From a bacterium (GTDB lineage Bacteria > BMS3Abin14), in assembly GCA_022865845.1 (NCBI GenBank), contig JALHUC010000306.1, positions 1 through 6,966 on the forward strand: a stretch of DNA of 6,966 bases, read 5' to 3'. Below, piece after piece: positions 1-5,910 of this stretch (its first letter is position 1; the number at the start of each line of letters is the position of its first letter). The notes beneath the pieces are model-generated. The model saw only the letters and a program-made list of their open reading frames with translations, ran no database searches and was not told where the DNA came from. Made by a program: the position numbers and the translations under genes.

Positions 1-288
1 CGCCTTGGGATCGACATGACAGTGGCCACCGGCGGATCCCTCGCAAGAAGGGTGGTAGTGGAAACGAACCCGGAACTCATTGTCGGAGTGGCCTGTGAGC
101 GCGATCTTGCAAGCGGTATTGTGGACACCTATCCCATCCCCGTAATTGGTGTTCTTATCCACCGACCCGAGGGACCGTGCATCAATACTCGCGTGGATGT
201 AGACAAGGTCAACGAGGCCCTCGAAACCTTCATGTCGGAGCACTCCTTTGCCAGTGAAAACGAAACCGGGCAAACCGCAGTCTCCTGA
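1..288 (+). CDS. DUF116 family protein, C-terminal part (5' end outside window)
   Basis: The frame is open from the first base, so this is the C-terminal 95 residues of a longer protein. Counting from the first codon, it carries a GVACERDL segment (residues 29-36, with Cys32) and a VLIHRPEGPC segment (residues 51-60, with Cys60). Both are typical of the DUF116 family, whose conserved cysteines suggest a metal or redox site; the biochemical role is unknown. The ATG at position 16 is internal to the domain and is unlikely to be the true start. The last 41 nt overlap the start of rsmB in another frame, which implies one transcript and probably coupled translation. A DUF116 gene immediately before rsmB is a recurrent arrangement in Desulfobacterota as I recall it. 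The family call is fairly sure, the function is not. Confidence 0.85.
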   Translation, partial: RLGIDMTVATGGSLARRVVVETNPELIVGVACERDLASGIVDTYPIPVIGVLIHRPEGPCINTRVDVDKVNEALETFMSEHSFASENETGQTAVS

Positions 289-1627
289 GGGGGCACGGAA
301 GGCAGCCTGGCGGATCCTCCTGGCCTGGGAGGCCGGCAACGACGCCCTGGAAGCTATTCGCGACAGCTATTTCCAAGGTGCCAGGCTTGACCTCAGAGAC
401 AAGGGCCTTATTACCGAATTGACACAAGGAACTGTCCGCCATCTGCTGTTCCTTGACCATACCATTCGAAGCAACCTGGACCGTCCTGACCTTGTCCTTC
501 CCGGTCCCGTTCTCACTGCCCTCCGGCTGGGTGCCTATCAGCTTATCCATCTGCACAAAATACCGGCCCATGCAGCCGTCAAAGAAACGGTGCAGATCAT
601 CAAGGACTCCAGACATCGGAGGTTCTCGTCCCTCGTCAACGCGATCCTTCGTAAGATCGCAGACAAGGGGTCTTCACCTATACCGACCCTGGATGACGAT
701 CCCCTAAAGCATATCGAACTTGCCACCTCCACACCCAGGTGGCTGATAGAGCGCCTGATTAGTTTTAAAAGTACGGAGGAGACCGGACAGATCCTGCAGG
801 CCCTTAACCGGACACCCCCTCTAACCCTGCGGGTCAATACTTCCAGGATCAGCAGAGAGGATCTGATGAAGGATCTGGAAGGTCAAGGGGTGACGGTCAA
901 ACCGGGGAAACTGTCTAAAACGGCCATCGTCCTGGAGGATCGTACTCCTCCATGGGAGCTCAAACCGTTCAAGGAGGGACTGTGTACGGTTCAGGACGAG
1001 GGCGCCCAGCTCATTGCCGGGCTGCTCGAGCCGGCTCCCGGTCAGAAGATCCTGGACGCCTGTGCAGCCCCCGGGGGCAAAACAGGGCACCTGGCCCAAC
1101 TGACGGCGGGACAGGCGCTGATCATCGCCGCGGACAGGAGTCACAAAAGGGTCCACATGATGTCCGACAGTCTCAAAAGGCTGGGTGGCGGCAAGGTGAG
1201 GTTTTTAACTGCCGACCTTGGCACTGCCGCATCTCCACTGACGGAGAAAGCCTTTGATCGCATCCTGCTGGACGTACCCTGCAGCGGTACCGGCGTTCTC
1301 AGGAGGCACCCTGAGGGGAAGTGGAAAAAGGATCCTGTAACTATCTCGCAGATAGCAAAGGTCCAGGAGGATCTCCTGGTGTCTACGGCTCGCAGCCTCA
1401 AAACAGGCGGGCGCCTGCTGTACACGACCTGTTCTCTCCTGGAGGAAGAAAATGAAGAGGTCGTAGACCGCTTTCTGGCCCAGTCGGTGGATATGGTCCG
1501 TCTCGACATGAGAGAGAAATACCCAGACTTGCGGCAGGATGTCTTTTCCGACAGGGGTGAACTCCGGCTTTGGCCCCATCTACACGATTGTGACGGGTTT
1601 TTCGCGTGCTTGATGGAGAAGCGATAA
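248..1627 (+). CDS. rsmB: 16S rRNA (cytosine-967 C5)-methyltransferase RsmB
   Basis: This cytoplasmic enzyme transfers a methyl group from S-adenosylmethionine to C5 of C967 in 16S rRNA. The 459 residues are slightly longer than E. coli RsmB (429). An N-terminal NusB-like RNA-binding domain spans about residues 15-145 (LRLGAYQL at 92-99, HAAVKETV at 108-115). The Rossmann methyltransferase domain follows: QDEGAQL (249-255), the SAM loop DACAAPGGKTG (270-280), acidic Asp296 in AADRS, motif IV DVPCSGTG (342-349, Cys345) and motif VI TTCSLLEEEN (393-402). Cys395 corresponds to the catalytic nucleophile and Cys345 to the product-releasing cysteine. The start is a TTG at 248 with GGAG at 237-240, seven nt upstream. 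A GTG two codons later is the alternative but is spaced worse. The gene overlaps the DUF116 gene by 41 nt. The stop codon lies at the edge of a repeat-rich spacer. Confidence 0.96.
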   Translation: MPVKTKPGKPQSPEGARKAAWRILLAWEAGNDALEAIRDSYFQGARLDLRDKGLITELTQGTVRHLLFLDHTIRSNLDRPDLVLPGPVLTALRLGAYQLIHLHKIPAHAAVKETVQIIKDSRHRRFSSLVNAILRKIADKGSSPIPTLDDDPLKHIELATSTPRWLIERLISFKSTEETGQILQALNRTPPLTLRVNTSRISREDLMKDLEGQGVTVKPGKLSKTAIVLEDRTPPWELKPFKEGLCTVQDEGAQLIAGLLEPAPGQKILDACAAPGGKTGHLAQLTAGQALIIAADRSHKRVHMMSDSLKRLGGGKVRFLTADLGTAASPLTEKAFDRILLDVPCSGTGVLRRHPEGKWKKDPVTISQIAKVQEDLLVSTARSLKTGGRLLYTTCSLLEEENEEVVDRFLAQSVDMVRLDMREKYPDLRQDVFSDRGELRLWPHLHDCDGFFACLMEKR

Positions 1628-1635
1628 AAGCTTTA

Positions 1636-1673
1636 ACCGCAGAGTACGCGACGGAACGCAGAGGAAGGCTTAA
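1636..1673 (+). repeat. Composite spacer repeat, CGCAGAG box, copy 1
   Basis: The stretch starts ACCGCAGAG and ends GCAGAGGAAGGCTTAA (1658-1673). The same start and a 15-of-16 match to the end recur at 1804-1831. It begins eight bases after the rsmB stop codon and is non-coding. Confidence 0.7.
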
Positions 1674-1694
1674 GTCCTGGTTAAGGAACGGTTT

Positions 1695-1803
1695 CTATAA
1701 ACGCGATGTTTTTCACCACAGAGTCACAGAGGTCACTGAGAAAACCGGTAAGCTGGGTGAAGGCCAGTTACTATAAAGGCGATGTTTAAAGGCGATGTTT
1801 TTT
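1695..1803 (+). repeat. Direct repeats of a CTATAAA-GCGATGTTT box
   Basis: CTATAAACGCGATGTTT at 1695-1711 recurs as CTATAAAGGCGATGTTT at 1771-1787, differing by one base. The 13-mer AAAGGCGATGTTT at 1775-1787 is then duplicated exactly and in tandem at 1788-1800. Both full boxes are followed by a T run and a CRCAGAG-type box (CACCACAGAG at 1714-1723, ACCGCAGAG at 1804-1812), so box and follower form one composite repeat. Related, more decayed copies occur near 5911-5937 and 5999-6052. Confidence 0.75.
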
Positions 1804-1831
1804 ACCGCAGAGGACGCGGAGGAAGGCTTAA
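1804..1831 (+). repeat. Composite spacer repeat, CGCAGAG box, copy 2
   Basis: ACCGCAGAG followed by a 9-nt-phased CGCGGAGGA and ending AAGGCTTAA. It closely matches 1636-1673, and the CGCAGAGGA 9-mer core recurs at 6026-6052. Confidence 0.7.
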
Positions 1832-1857
1832 AGCTGGGTAAAACAGTTCGACAAAGA

Positions 1858-1881
1858 GACTGAGCGACTGAGCGACCTGGC
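1858..1881 (+). repeat. 8-nt tandem repeat, three units
   Basis: GACTGAGC occurs twice in tandem at 1858-1873 and is followed by the diverged unit GACCTGGC. This is the only array in the window with a clear 8-nt period; the others have periods of 7 or 9. Confidence 0.6.
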
Positions 1882-1889
1882 GAAAAGTA

Positions 1890-1955
1890 GAAGGATACAG
1901 GACGAGGGAAGGCGTATTATTCCTCCTTCCTCCTTCCCTATTCCTCCTTCTTAAT
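1890..1955 (+). repeat. Opposed purine and pyrimidine heptamer arrays
   Basis: The left array at 1890-1910 has three purine-rich heptamers (GAAGGAT, ACAGGAC, GAGGGAA). The right array at 1921-1955 has five pyrimidine-rich heptamers: TCCTCCT as units 1, 2 and 4, TCCCTAT as unit 3, TCTTAAT as unit 5. The arms are partly complementary: AGGGAAGG at 1905-1912 pairs perfectly with CCTTCCCT at 1932-1939 across a 19-nt loop. The structure ends three bases before a TTGACA box. It could act as a weak terminator for rsmB read-through or simply be repeat debris. No T run follows the stem itself. Confidence 0.7.
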
Positions 1956-1957
1956 TT

Positions 1958-1986
1958 TTGACAACATCTCCCAAAACACCTATGAA
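1958..1986 (+). promoter_or_regulatory. Candidate sigma70-type promoter for the PASTA gene
   Basis: A perfect -35 hexamer TTGACA (1958-1963) is followed by exactly 17 nt and then TATGAA (1981-1986), which matches four of six -10 consensus positions. Transcription would start near 1993, giving a leader of about 60 nt that contains the heptamer array at 2009-2036 and the hairpin at 2042-2054. The 428-nt gap from rsmB makes a separate promoter plausible. Confidence 0.45.
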
Positions 1987-2008
1987 TCGGTTATGAATTC
2001 AATTTATC

Positions 2009-2036
2009 CTGGGTACTGGGTACTTGGTACCGGGTA
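2009..2036 (+). repeat. Heptamer array, 4 units of CTGGGTA type
   Basis: Unit CTGGGTA occurs twice, followed by CTTGGTA and CCGGGTA. Identical spacing and one or two substitutions per unit show a strict 7-nt period. The array ends six nt before the GGGA ribosome binding site of the PASTA gene, so it lies in the mRNA leader. Confidence 0.85.
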
Positions 2037-2041
2037 CTGAT

Positions 2042-2054
2042 AGGGACAATCCCT
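2042..2054 (+). promoter_or_regulatory. Small hairpin enclosing the ribosome binding site of the PASTA gene
   Basis: AGGGA (2042-2046) and TCCCT (2050-2054) are perfect inverted repeats around a 3-nt loop CAA. The left arm contains the only plausible Shine-Dalgarno sequence, nine nt before the ATG at 2056. If the stem forms, it would occlude ribosome binding. At five base pairs it is a weak structure. Confidence 0.4.
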
Positions 2055-2055
2055 C

Positions 2056-3006
2056 ATGAGCCGTACCGGTCTTGCCATAAGGATGCTCCTTCTCGCCGTG
2101 GGCATGATGGTGGTGGCTGTCCTCTCCGCATGGGTGGCCTTCACCTTTCTTACGCAAGGAGGAGAGGTGACTGTTCCAGCCCTGGAGGGAGTGGAGCTTC
2201 GCGCAGCACTTGAGCTTGCCAGCAGGGATCAACTGGGCCTGCGGGTAAAGGGAACCGGGTATGACCTCGGCACGCCGCCCGGGCACGTCATATCTCAGGA
2301 TCCTCTGCCCGGCACGAAGATCAAGGCAAACCGTACCGTTTACGTCGTTGTGAGCCAGGGCACACCATCGGTCTTTATTCCGAACCTCACCAGCCTCACT
2401 CTCCGGAAAGCTGAGCTGCAGCTGGCCCAGGCGGGCCTCACCCTTGGCAAAATCGCCCACGCCCATGATGATGAGATCCACCCGGGCCTGGTTATCACCC
2501 AATCGCCTCCACCAGGTCAATTTGTTCCGCGCAGCGACAGTATCAATCTGCTGCTCAGCGACGGGCCAAGACCTGCCGTCTACCTTCTCCCCGACATGAC
2601 CGGCTTGCCCATGGAAACAGTCCTGTCCCGGATAAGGGACTGGAACATGCGGTCAGGGCGAATAATGGAAATTGTTGACGAAAAAGTTCCCCCAGGCACT
2701 GTTGCAGCTCTGACCCCTCCTCCAGGCAGCGCCGTGGTAGAAGGTCAAAGCATTCACCTGACGGTGACCAAAATGCCTGGACCGGCAGAACCCTCACAGG
2801 TGGTCCTTTATCATCACACCATGCCCTTCGGGCTTCTGGACCGAACACTCACCCTCGTCCTTGAAACCGACGGAAACGAAAGGACTGTCTGGGAGGACAC
2901 CATCGGGCCGGGGAGTTCAGTGTCTATACCTGTGGTCGTCTCATCGCCGGGAGTACTCAAAGCCTATGTGGATAAAGTATTCCTGGAGGAGAGGGAAGTG
3001 CCATAA
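2056..3006 (+). CDS. Membrane-anchored PASTA-domain protein, no kinase domain
   Basis: The 316-residue protein has a single N-terminal hydrophobic segment (about residues 8-32) that would anchor it in the inner membrane with the rest in the periplasm. Three PASTA repeats follow at about 36-102, 105-170 and 175-238. Each carries the family's proline/glycine hallmark: QDPLPGTKI at 81-89, QSPPPGQFV at 149-157, LTPPPGSAV at 219-227. The tail (about 247-312) is strand-rich, with a PFGLLDRTL segment, and is conserved in related proteins as I recall. PASTA domains are known to bind peptidoglycan fragments or beta-lactams in Ser/Thr kinases and PBPs. This protein has no kinase or transpeptidase domain, so a wall-binding role is an inference. 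Its place between rsmB and rpe matches Desulfobacterota synteny. ATG start with GGGA nine nt upstream, inside a small hairpin. Confidence 0.9.
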   Translation: MSRTGLAIRMLLLAVGMMVVAVLSAWVAFTFLTQGGEVTVPALEGVELRAALELASRDQLGLRVKGTGYDLGTPPGHVISQDPLPGTKIKANRTVYVVVSQGTPSVFIPNLTSLTLRKAELQLAQAGLTLGKIAHAHDDEIHPGLVITQSPPPGQFVPRSDSINLLLSDGPRPAVYLLPDMTGLPMETVLSRIRDWNMRSGRIMEIVDEKVPPGTVAALTPPPGSAVVEGQSIHLTVTKMPGPAEPSQVVLYHHTMPFGLLDRTLTLVLETDGNERTVWEDTIGPGSSVSIPVVVSSPGVLKAYVDKVFLEEREVP

Positions 3007-3008
3007 AG

Positions 3009-3043
3009 GCAGAACGCAGAACACAGGACGCAGGACACAGAAG
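3009..3043 (+). repeat. Heptamer array, 5 units of GCAGAAC type
   Basis: Unit GCAGAAC occurs twice, followed by ACAGGAC, GCAGGAC and ACAGAAG. The array starts two nt after the stop codon of the PASTA gene. It is partly complementary to the array at 3123-3150. Confidence 0.85.
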
Positions 3044-3122
3044 GGTGGAAAAGACTTTAAACCAATGTTAAGAACTAATAGTCAAAGACCTGAGGATATC
3101 AGGATAAAGGATTTAGTTTATT

Positions 3123-3150
3123 CTGCGTGCTGCGTGCTGCGTACTGAATG
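3123..3150 (-). repeat. Heptamer array, 4 units of CTGCGTG type, inverted to 3009-3043
   Basis: On the + strand CTGCGTG occurs twice, followed by CTGCGTA and CTGAATG. On the - strand the units read GCAGCAC-like, the same family as 3009-3043. 3121-3147 can pair with 3016-3042 at 21 of 27 positions across a loop of about 78 nt. The array abuts the TGAGGA ribosome binding site of rpe with no gap. Confidence 0.85.
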
Positions 3151-3159
3151 TGAGGAATT

Positions 3160-3834
3160 ATGATTCTCGATCCGAACAGCGTATCTATTGCCCCCTCCCT
3201 TCTTTCCGCCGACTTCAGCCGTCTGTGCGAGGAGATCGCCAGGATTGACAGGGGCGGGGCGGATATTATCCACCTCGACATCATGGATGGGCATTTCGTC
3301 CCCAACATCACCTTCGGGCCTCCGATTGTGGCGAAGATCCGCAGCTGCACCGAACTGCCCTTTGACGCTCACCTAATGGTTCAAAGCCCTGACCAGTTCG
3401 TCGAACCGTTTATTGACGCAGGGGTGGACATGATCAGCGTGCACCTGGAATCTCCCGGACACCTTCAAAGAACTCTGGCTCTCATACGGGACAAAGGCGC
3501 CAAAGCCGGTGTCGTCCTTAATCCGGCTACTTCCATTGAGGGACTGCGCTACATCCTGGACGACCTTGACTACATCCTCATCATGAGCGTTAACCCCGGT
3601 TTTGGCGGCCAGGCCTTCATCCCGTCTACGATTCAAAAACTCCAGGACCTTTCCAACATGCTGCATGAGGCAGGCAAACCGATCCCGATCCAACTTGACG
3701 GAGGAGTGGGCCCCGCTAATACGGCAGAGGTGACCATTGCCGGTGCCCGCATCCTGGTGGCTGGTTCGGCTATCTTCGGGAACCCCCCTTACGAGGAGGT
3801 AATACGACAAATGAAAGAAGCTGCTGTCGTATAG
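3160..3834 (+). CDS. rpe: Ribulose-phosphate 3-epimerase
   Basis: This cytoplasmic enzyme interconverts D-ribulose 5-phosphate and D-xylulose 5-phosphate in the pentose phosphate pathway or Calvin cycle. The 224 residues are the usual length and form a TIM barrel. IAPSLLSADF is at 10-19. The metal and catalytic residues are His38 and Asp40 in HLDIMDG (38-44), His71 in AHLMV (70-74) and Asp180 in LDGGVG (179-184). The phosphate-binding parts are MSVNPGFGGQ (142-151) and the VAGSAIF segment (200-206). No key residue is missing. The ATG at 3160 follows GAGGA (3152-3156) by only three nt, a short spacing, but no better start exists and the N-terminus fits the family. It lies 153 nt after the PASTA gene, separated by two opposed heptamer arrays. 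Confidence 0.97.
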   Translation: MILDPNSVSIAPSLLSADFSRLCEEIARIDRGGADIIHLDIMDGHFVPNITFGPPIVAKIRSCTELPFDAHLMVQSPDQFVEPFIDAGVDMISVHLESPGHLQRTLALIRDKGAKAGVVLNPATSIEGLRYILDDLDYILIMSVNPGFGGQAFIPSTIQKLQDLSNMLHEAGKPIPIQLDGGVGPANTAEVTIAGARILVAGSAIFGNPPYEEVIRQMKEAAVV

Positions 3835-3840
3835 TCAAAG

Positions 3841-3875
3841 GCAGAATGTGGAATGTAGAATGCAGAACGTAGAAT
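3841..3875 (+). repeat. Heptamer array, 5 units of GCAGAAT type
   Basis: Units are GCAGAAT, GTGGAAT, GTAGAAT, then GCAGAAC and again GTAGAAT, in strict 7-nt phase. The array starts six nt after the rpe stop codon. Confidence 0.85.
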
Positions 3876-3930
3876 TAATTCTTTTTCTTCATTCCGGACA
3901 CGACCTAACCCTAGTCCCATTCCGAATGCT

Positions 3931-3999
3931 TCCTCCCTCTGTTGAGGGTGGTTCGACAGGCTCACCATCCCGATCCTGAGCTTGCCTAAGGAGGGAGGA
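3931..3999. repeat. REP-like nested palindrome
   Basis: Outer arms TCCTCCCTC (3931-3939) and GAGGGAGGA (3991-3999) are perfectly complementary. Inside them 3952-3969 and 3972-3989 match as inverted repeats at 13 of 18 positions, with a shared GCTCA core. There is no T run on either side, so a simple intrinsic terminator is unlikely. The form resembles dispersed extragenic palindromes. It sits between the convergent rpe and copG-type genes, where such elements are common. Confidence 0.6.
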
Positions 4000-4095
4000 C
4001 CGAGATGGGGGTGAAAGCAACGCGTGATTGTTCGGAATCCAGCATCATAAGATGCCAATAATAACCTCACGCATGGCACTACATTCTGCTGTGCC

Positions 4096-4117
4096 GCTGA
4101 TGGCTCACCAGATCAGC
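4096..4117. other. Short stem-loop
   Basis: GCTGAT (4096-4101) pairs with ATCAGC (4112-4117), and GG/CC pairs inside give a short bulged stem. No T run follows. The rest of 4000-4322 shows no gene that I can support. Confidence 0.35.
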
Positions 4118-4183
4118 CCTGTCCCTCTATACAGGCGGGTAAAATGAAATTTCGGCTATTTCCTTCATTATTTTAACAACTTC

Positions 4184-4226
4184 CCGGCTTTTCTTCAGAA
4201 AATGATCAAAAAAACTGAAAAACCGG
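4184..4226. other. AT-rich imperfect inverted repeat
   Basis: CCGGCTTTTCTTCAG (4184-4198) faces CTGAAAAACCGG (4215-4226) across an A-rich 16-nt loop containing TGATCA. It lies between the converging rpe and antitoxin genes. Neither strand has a T run after the second arm, so a terminator role is only possible. Confidence 0.35.
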
Positions 4227-4322
4227 CCATAAACACAGGGGGAGGCTAAAGAGTGGGGTCTGGGCAGGATCCTGAATTTACTCCAGGAGAAAAACTCGCA
4301 AAGCTATCAACTATTGTTTTCG

Positions 4323-4601
4323 TTACCCGGATCTTTCTTTCCTCATCTCCCGTTCGATCCTTTCAAGGAGATAGGTCTTCATGAGGAGCTGCTGGGGAAC
4401 ATCTATCAGATGGGCCTGGACCCGCAGTTCCTCCATCATCGCCCCGGGTAAACGCAGGCAAACCGTTCTCTCGGGAAGTTTCAGCCCACCAGCGCCACTG
4501 GTGCGGTCCTCCCGCAAACCGGGTTCATCAACCGAACCGGCTTCGGCCCAGTAGGCCCTTTCCTCTTCCGCGGACCTGAACTCCGGAACCTTTTTACTCA
4601 T
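4323..4601 (-). CDS. CopG-type antitoxin (BrnA-like, PF12441-like), orphan
   Basis: This 92-residue protein has the layout of CopG-family antitoxins. The N-terminus MSKKVPEF-S-EEERAYW (residues 1-18) matches the family's signature opening. A variable acidic linker follows, then a ribbon-helix-helix domain: strand ERTVCLRLP (44-52), helix about 53-65, turn IDVPQQLL (66-73) and a second helix to about 88. Such proteins bind operator DNA as dimers through the strand and neutralise a partner toxin, often a BrnT-type RNase encoded just upstream. Here no toxin reading frame fits in the 152 nt upstream or in the spacer downstream, so it appears to be an orphan antitoxin or a stand-alone regulator. 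No Shine-Dalgarno sequence lies near the ATG; the closest, GAGGA, is about 20 nt away. That fits a leaderless or nearly leaderless transcript. Confidence 0.82.
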   Translation of the reverse strand: MSKKVPEFRSAEEERAYWAEAGSVDEPGLREDRTSGAGGLKLPERTVCLRLPGAMMEELRVQAHLIDVPQQLLMKTYLLERIEREMRKERSG

Positions 4602-4612
4602 GTTAAAATTAG

Positions 4613-4640
4613 AGCATATTCCTCGCCAGAATGCATGGAA
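4613..4640 (-). promoter_or_regulatory. Weak candidate promoter for the CopG-type gene
   Basis: On the - strand TATGCT (4613-4618) resembles a -10 box, with TTCCAT (4635-4640) 16 nt upstream as a poor -35. Transcription would start about five nt before the ATG, which would explain the lack of a ribosome binding site. The match is weak and could be chance. Confidence 0.25.
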
Positions 4641-4724
4641 CTGAACTTTTTAATCTTTATGTAACAGACAGTTAGAGCCCATAGGCTTCCCGGGATCTGG
4701 GTAAATCCGGAACTGATTATTGTA

Positions 4725-4752
4725 ATTCGAAAGCGGAAATTCGGGATTCGGA
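4725..4752 (-). repeat. Heptamer array, 4 units of TCCGAAT type
   Basis: On the - strand the units are TCCGAAT, CCCGAAT, a diverged TTCCGCT, then TTCGAAT. The array starts one nt after the stop codon of the MFS gene (4754-4756). Confidence 0.75.
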
Positions 4753-4753
4753 A

Positions 4754-5896
4754 TCAGCCCTTCACCCCTATCATTCCCGCAGCCGCCACAAGGGCCAGAA
4801 TGATCAGCCCTCCCAGGTAAGTCCCCAGGCTGAACTGTTCCATGACCCATCCGCCGATGAGGGGAGTAATGAAGATTCCGGCATGAAAGACCATGTTTAA
4901 CAGCGCCACCGGCTTGCCCCTTTCATCCGGGGCGAACCTGCCGGAGATCCACACGCTGAGAGACGGGTACTCCAGACTGTAACCGATCCCCAGCACGATG
5001 CCCGCCAGAACTGCCGCGGACGGCGTCCTGAAGGAGATCAGCCACAGGTGGGAGATCCCCATGAGGAGAAAGCCCACCGTCACCAGGGTTCGGCGGGGCA
5101 TTTGCTCGAGGAGGCGTATGACCAGGAACCGGCCGGTGAACAGGGCCATTGTGAAAGGCGTGAAGTAGTACACCATGGGGATGCCGCATAGTTTCAGGTA
5201 CAGAGCCATCATGGTGGGAACGATGCCATATACCAATCCCACGATGAGAATGGCCAGGAAGAGCGGCCTCAAACCGGCCATGCGCAGGACCCGACCGTAA
5301 CCCATGGCGTCCTGTCCTGCCTCCGGTACAACCCCTGTCCTGGGGAGCCTGACGAACAGGTTCCCGAGAAGGGAGGGAACCGCAGTGACCAGGAACAGAC
5401 TGCGAAGACCTATCGAGGCATAGAGGTTCTCCATGAGCCATGGGCCCACGATGTGAGGAAGAAGGACCATGCTCGCGTAGATACCGAAAGGGTGCACCAT
5501 TCTTTCCGGCCGGAGCTTCCCCATCACATAAGTCATCCCGGCCGGTTGAAAAATGCCGTACCCGAACCCGTGGAAAGCTCGGGACAGGTAGACGCCGCCA
5601 AAATCGTTAACGGTGAACTGGAGACTCAGGTGGGCCAGAAGGATCATGAAAAAACCGGCCCTCACCACCCGCAGGGGTCCGAACCTCTCCATGAGATATC
5701 CGGAAAGGAACATGCCCGCCAGCATAGGAACAAGGGGGGCCGAGAGGATGATGCCGATACCGGCCTCGCCCACCCCCAGATCCCGCAGAATGACCGCCAG
5801 GAAAGTGATGGTCGCATGGGAAAGGAAGACCAGGAATGTGGCCGACGCCATGAGGAAGTAGTCGCGGGCGTCACCCTTGGCTGTGAAAACACTCAT
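4754..5896 (-). CDS. Major facilitator superfamily (MFS) transporter, substrate unknown
   Basis: This 380-residue inner-membrane protein has about twelve hydrophobic segments in two bundles separated by a polar loop at about 183-209, the MFS layout. A motif-A-like sequence, GYLMERFGPLRVV (66-78), lies in the loop after the second helix. GFGYGIFQPAG (110-120) resembles the glycine-rich fourth-helix region, and the C-terminal half holds GIGYSLEYPSLSVW (303-316) followed by the loop FAPDERGK (321-328). Nothing in the sequence or neighbours identifies the substrate or the direction of transport. I chose the ATG at 5896. An in-frame ATG 22 codons upstream (5962) would add residues encoded by a repeat and a hairpin, so it is unlikely. 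No clear Shine-Dalgarno sequence precedes 5896. A heptamer array adjoins the stop codon. Confidence 0.88.
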   Translation of the reverse strand: MSVFTAKGDARDYFLMASATFLVFLSHATITFLAVILRDLGVGEAGIGIILSAPLVPMLAGMFLSGYLMERFGPLRVVRAGFFMILLAHLSLQFTVNDFGGVYLSRAFHGFGYGIFQPAGMTYVMGKLRPERMVHPFGIYASMVLLPHIVGPWLMENLYASIGLRSLFLVTAVPSLLGNLFVRLPRTGVVPEAGQDAMGYGRVLRMAGLRPLFLAILIVGLVYGIVPTMMALYLKLCGIPMVYYFTPFTMALFTGRFLVIRLLEQMPRRTLVTVGFLLMGISHLWLISFRTPSAAVLAGIVLGIGYSLEYPSLSVWISGRFAPDERGKPVALLNMVFHAGIFITPLIGGWVMEQFSLGTYLGGLIILALVAAAGMIGVKG

Positions 5897-5910
5897 GGAA
5901 GGACATTGCC

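Noticed and set aside
230..616. 128-codon - strand frame, and similar frames opposite rsmB, rpe and the MFS gene
   Set aside because: They overlap strongly supported genes, show no family features and have low-complexity Arg/Pro/Ser-rich translations typical of antisense frames.
1921..1955. Plain low-complexity polypyrimidine tract
   Set aside because: The units keep an exact 7-nt phase with TCCTCCT three times, so it was listed with the heptamer arrays.
3009..3150. CRISPR array
   Set aside because: Repeats are 7 nt, contiguous and without unique spacers, and no cas genes are present.
2861..3163. 100-codon + strand frame over the end of the PASTA gene and the spacer
   Set aside because: It overlaps the conserved PASTA protein tail in another frame and then reads through the heptamer arrays; no supported start.
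3789..4079. 96-codon frame on the - strand after rpe
   Set aside because: It runs across the end of rpe, the heptamer array and the palindrome. Its seemingly regular peptide arises because a 7-nt repeat gives a 7-residue pattern in every frame.
4184..4226. Intrinsic terminator for rpe or the antitoxin gene
   Set aside because: The stem is AT-rich and imperfect, and neither strand has a T run after the second arm, so it is listed only as an inverted repeat.
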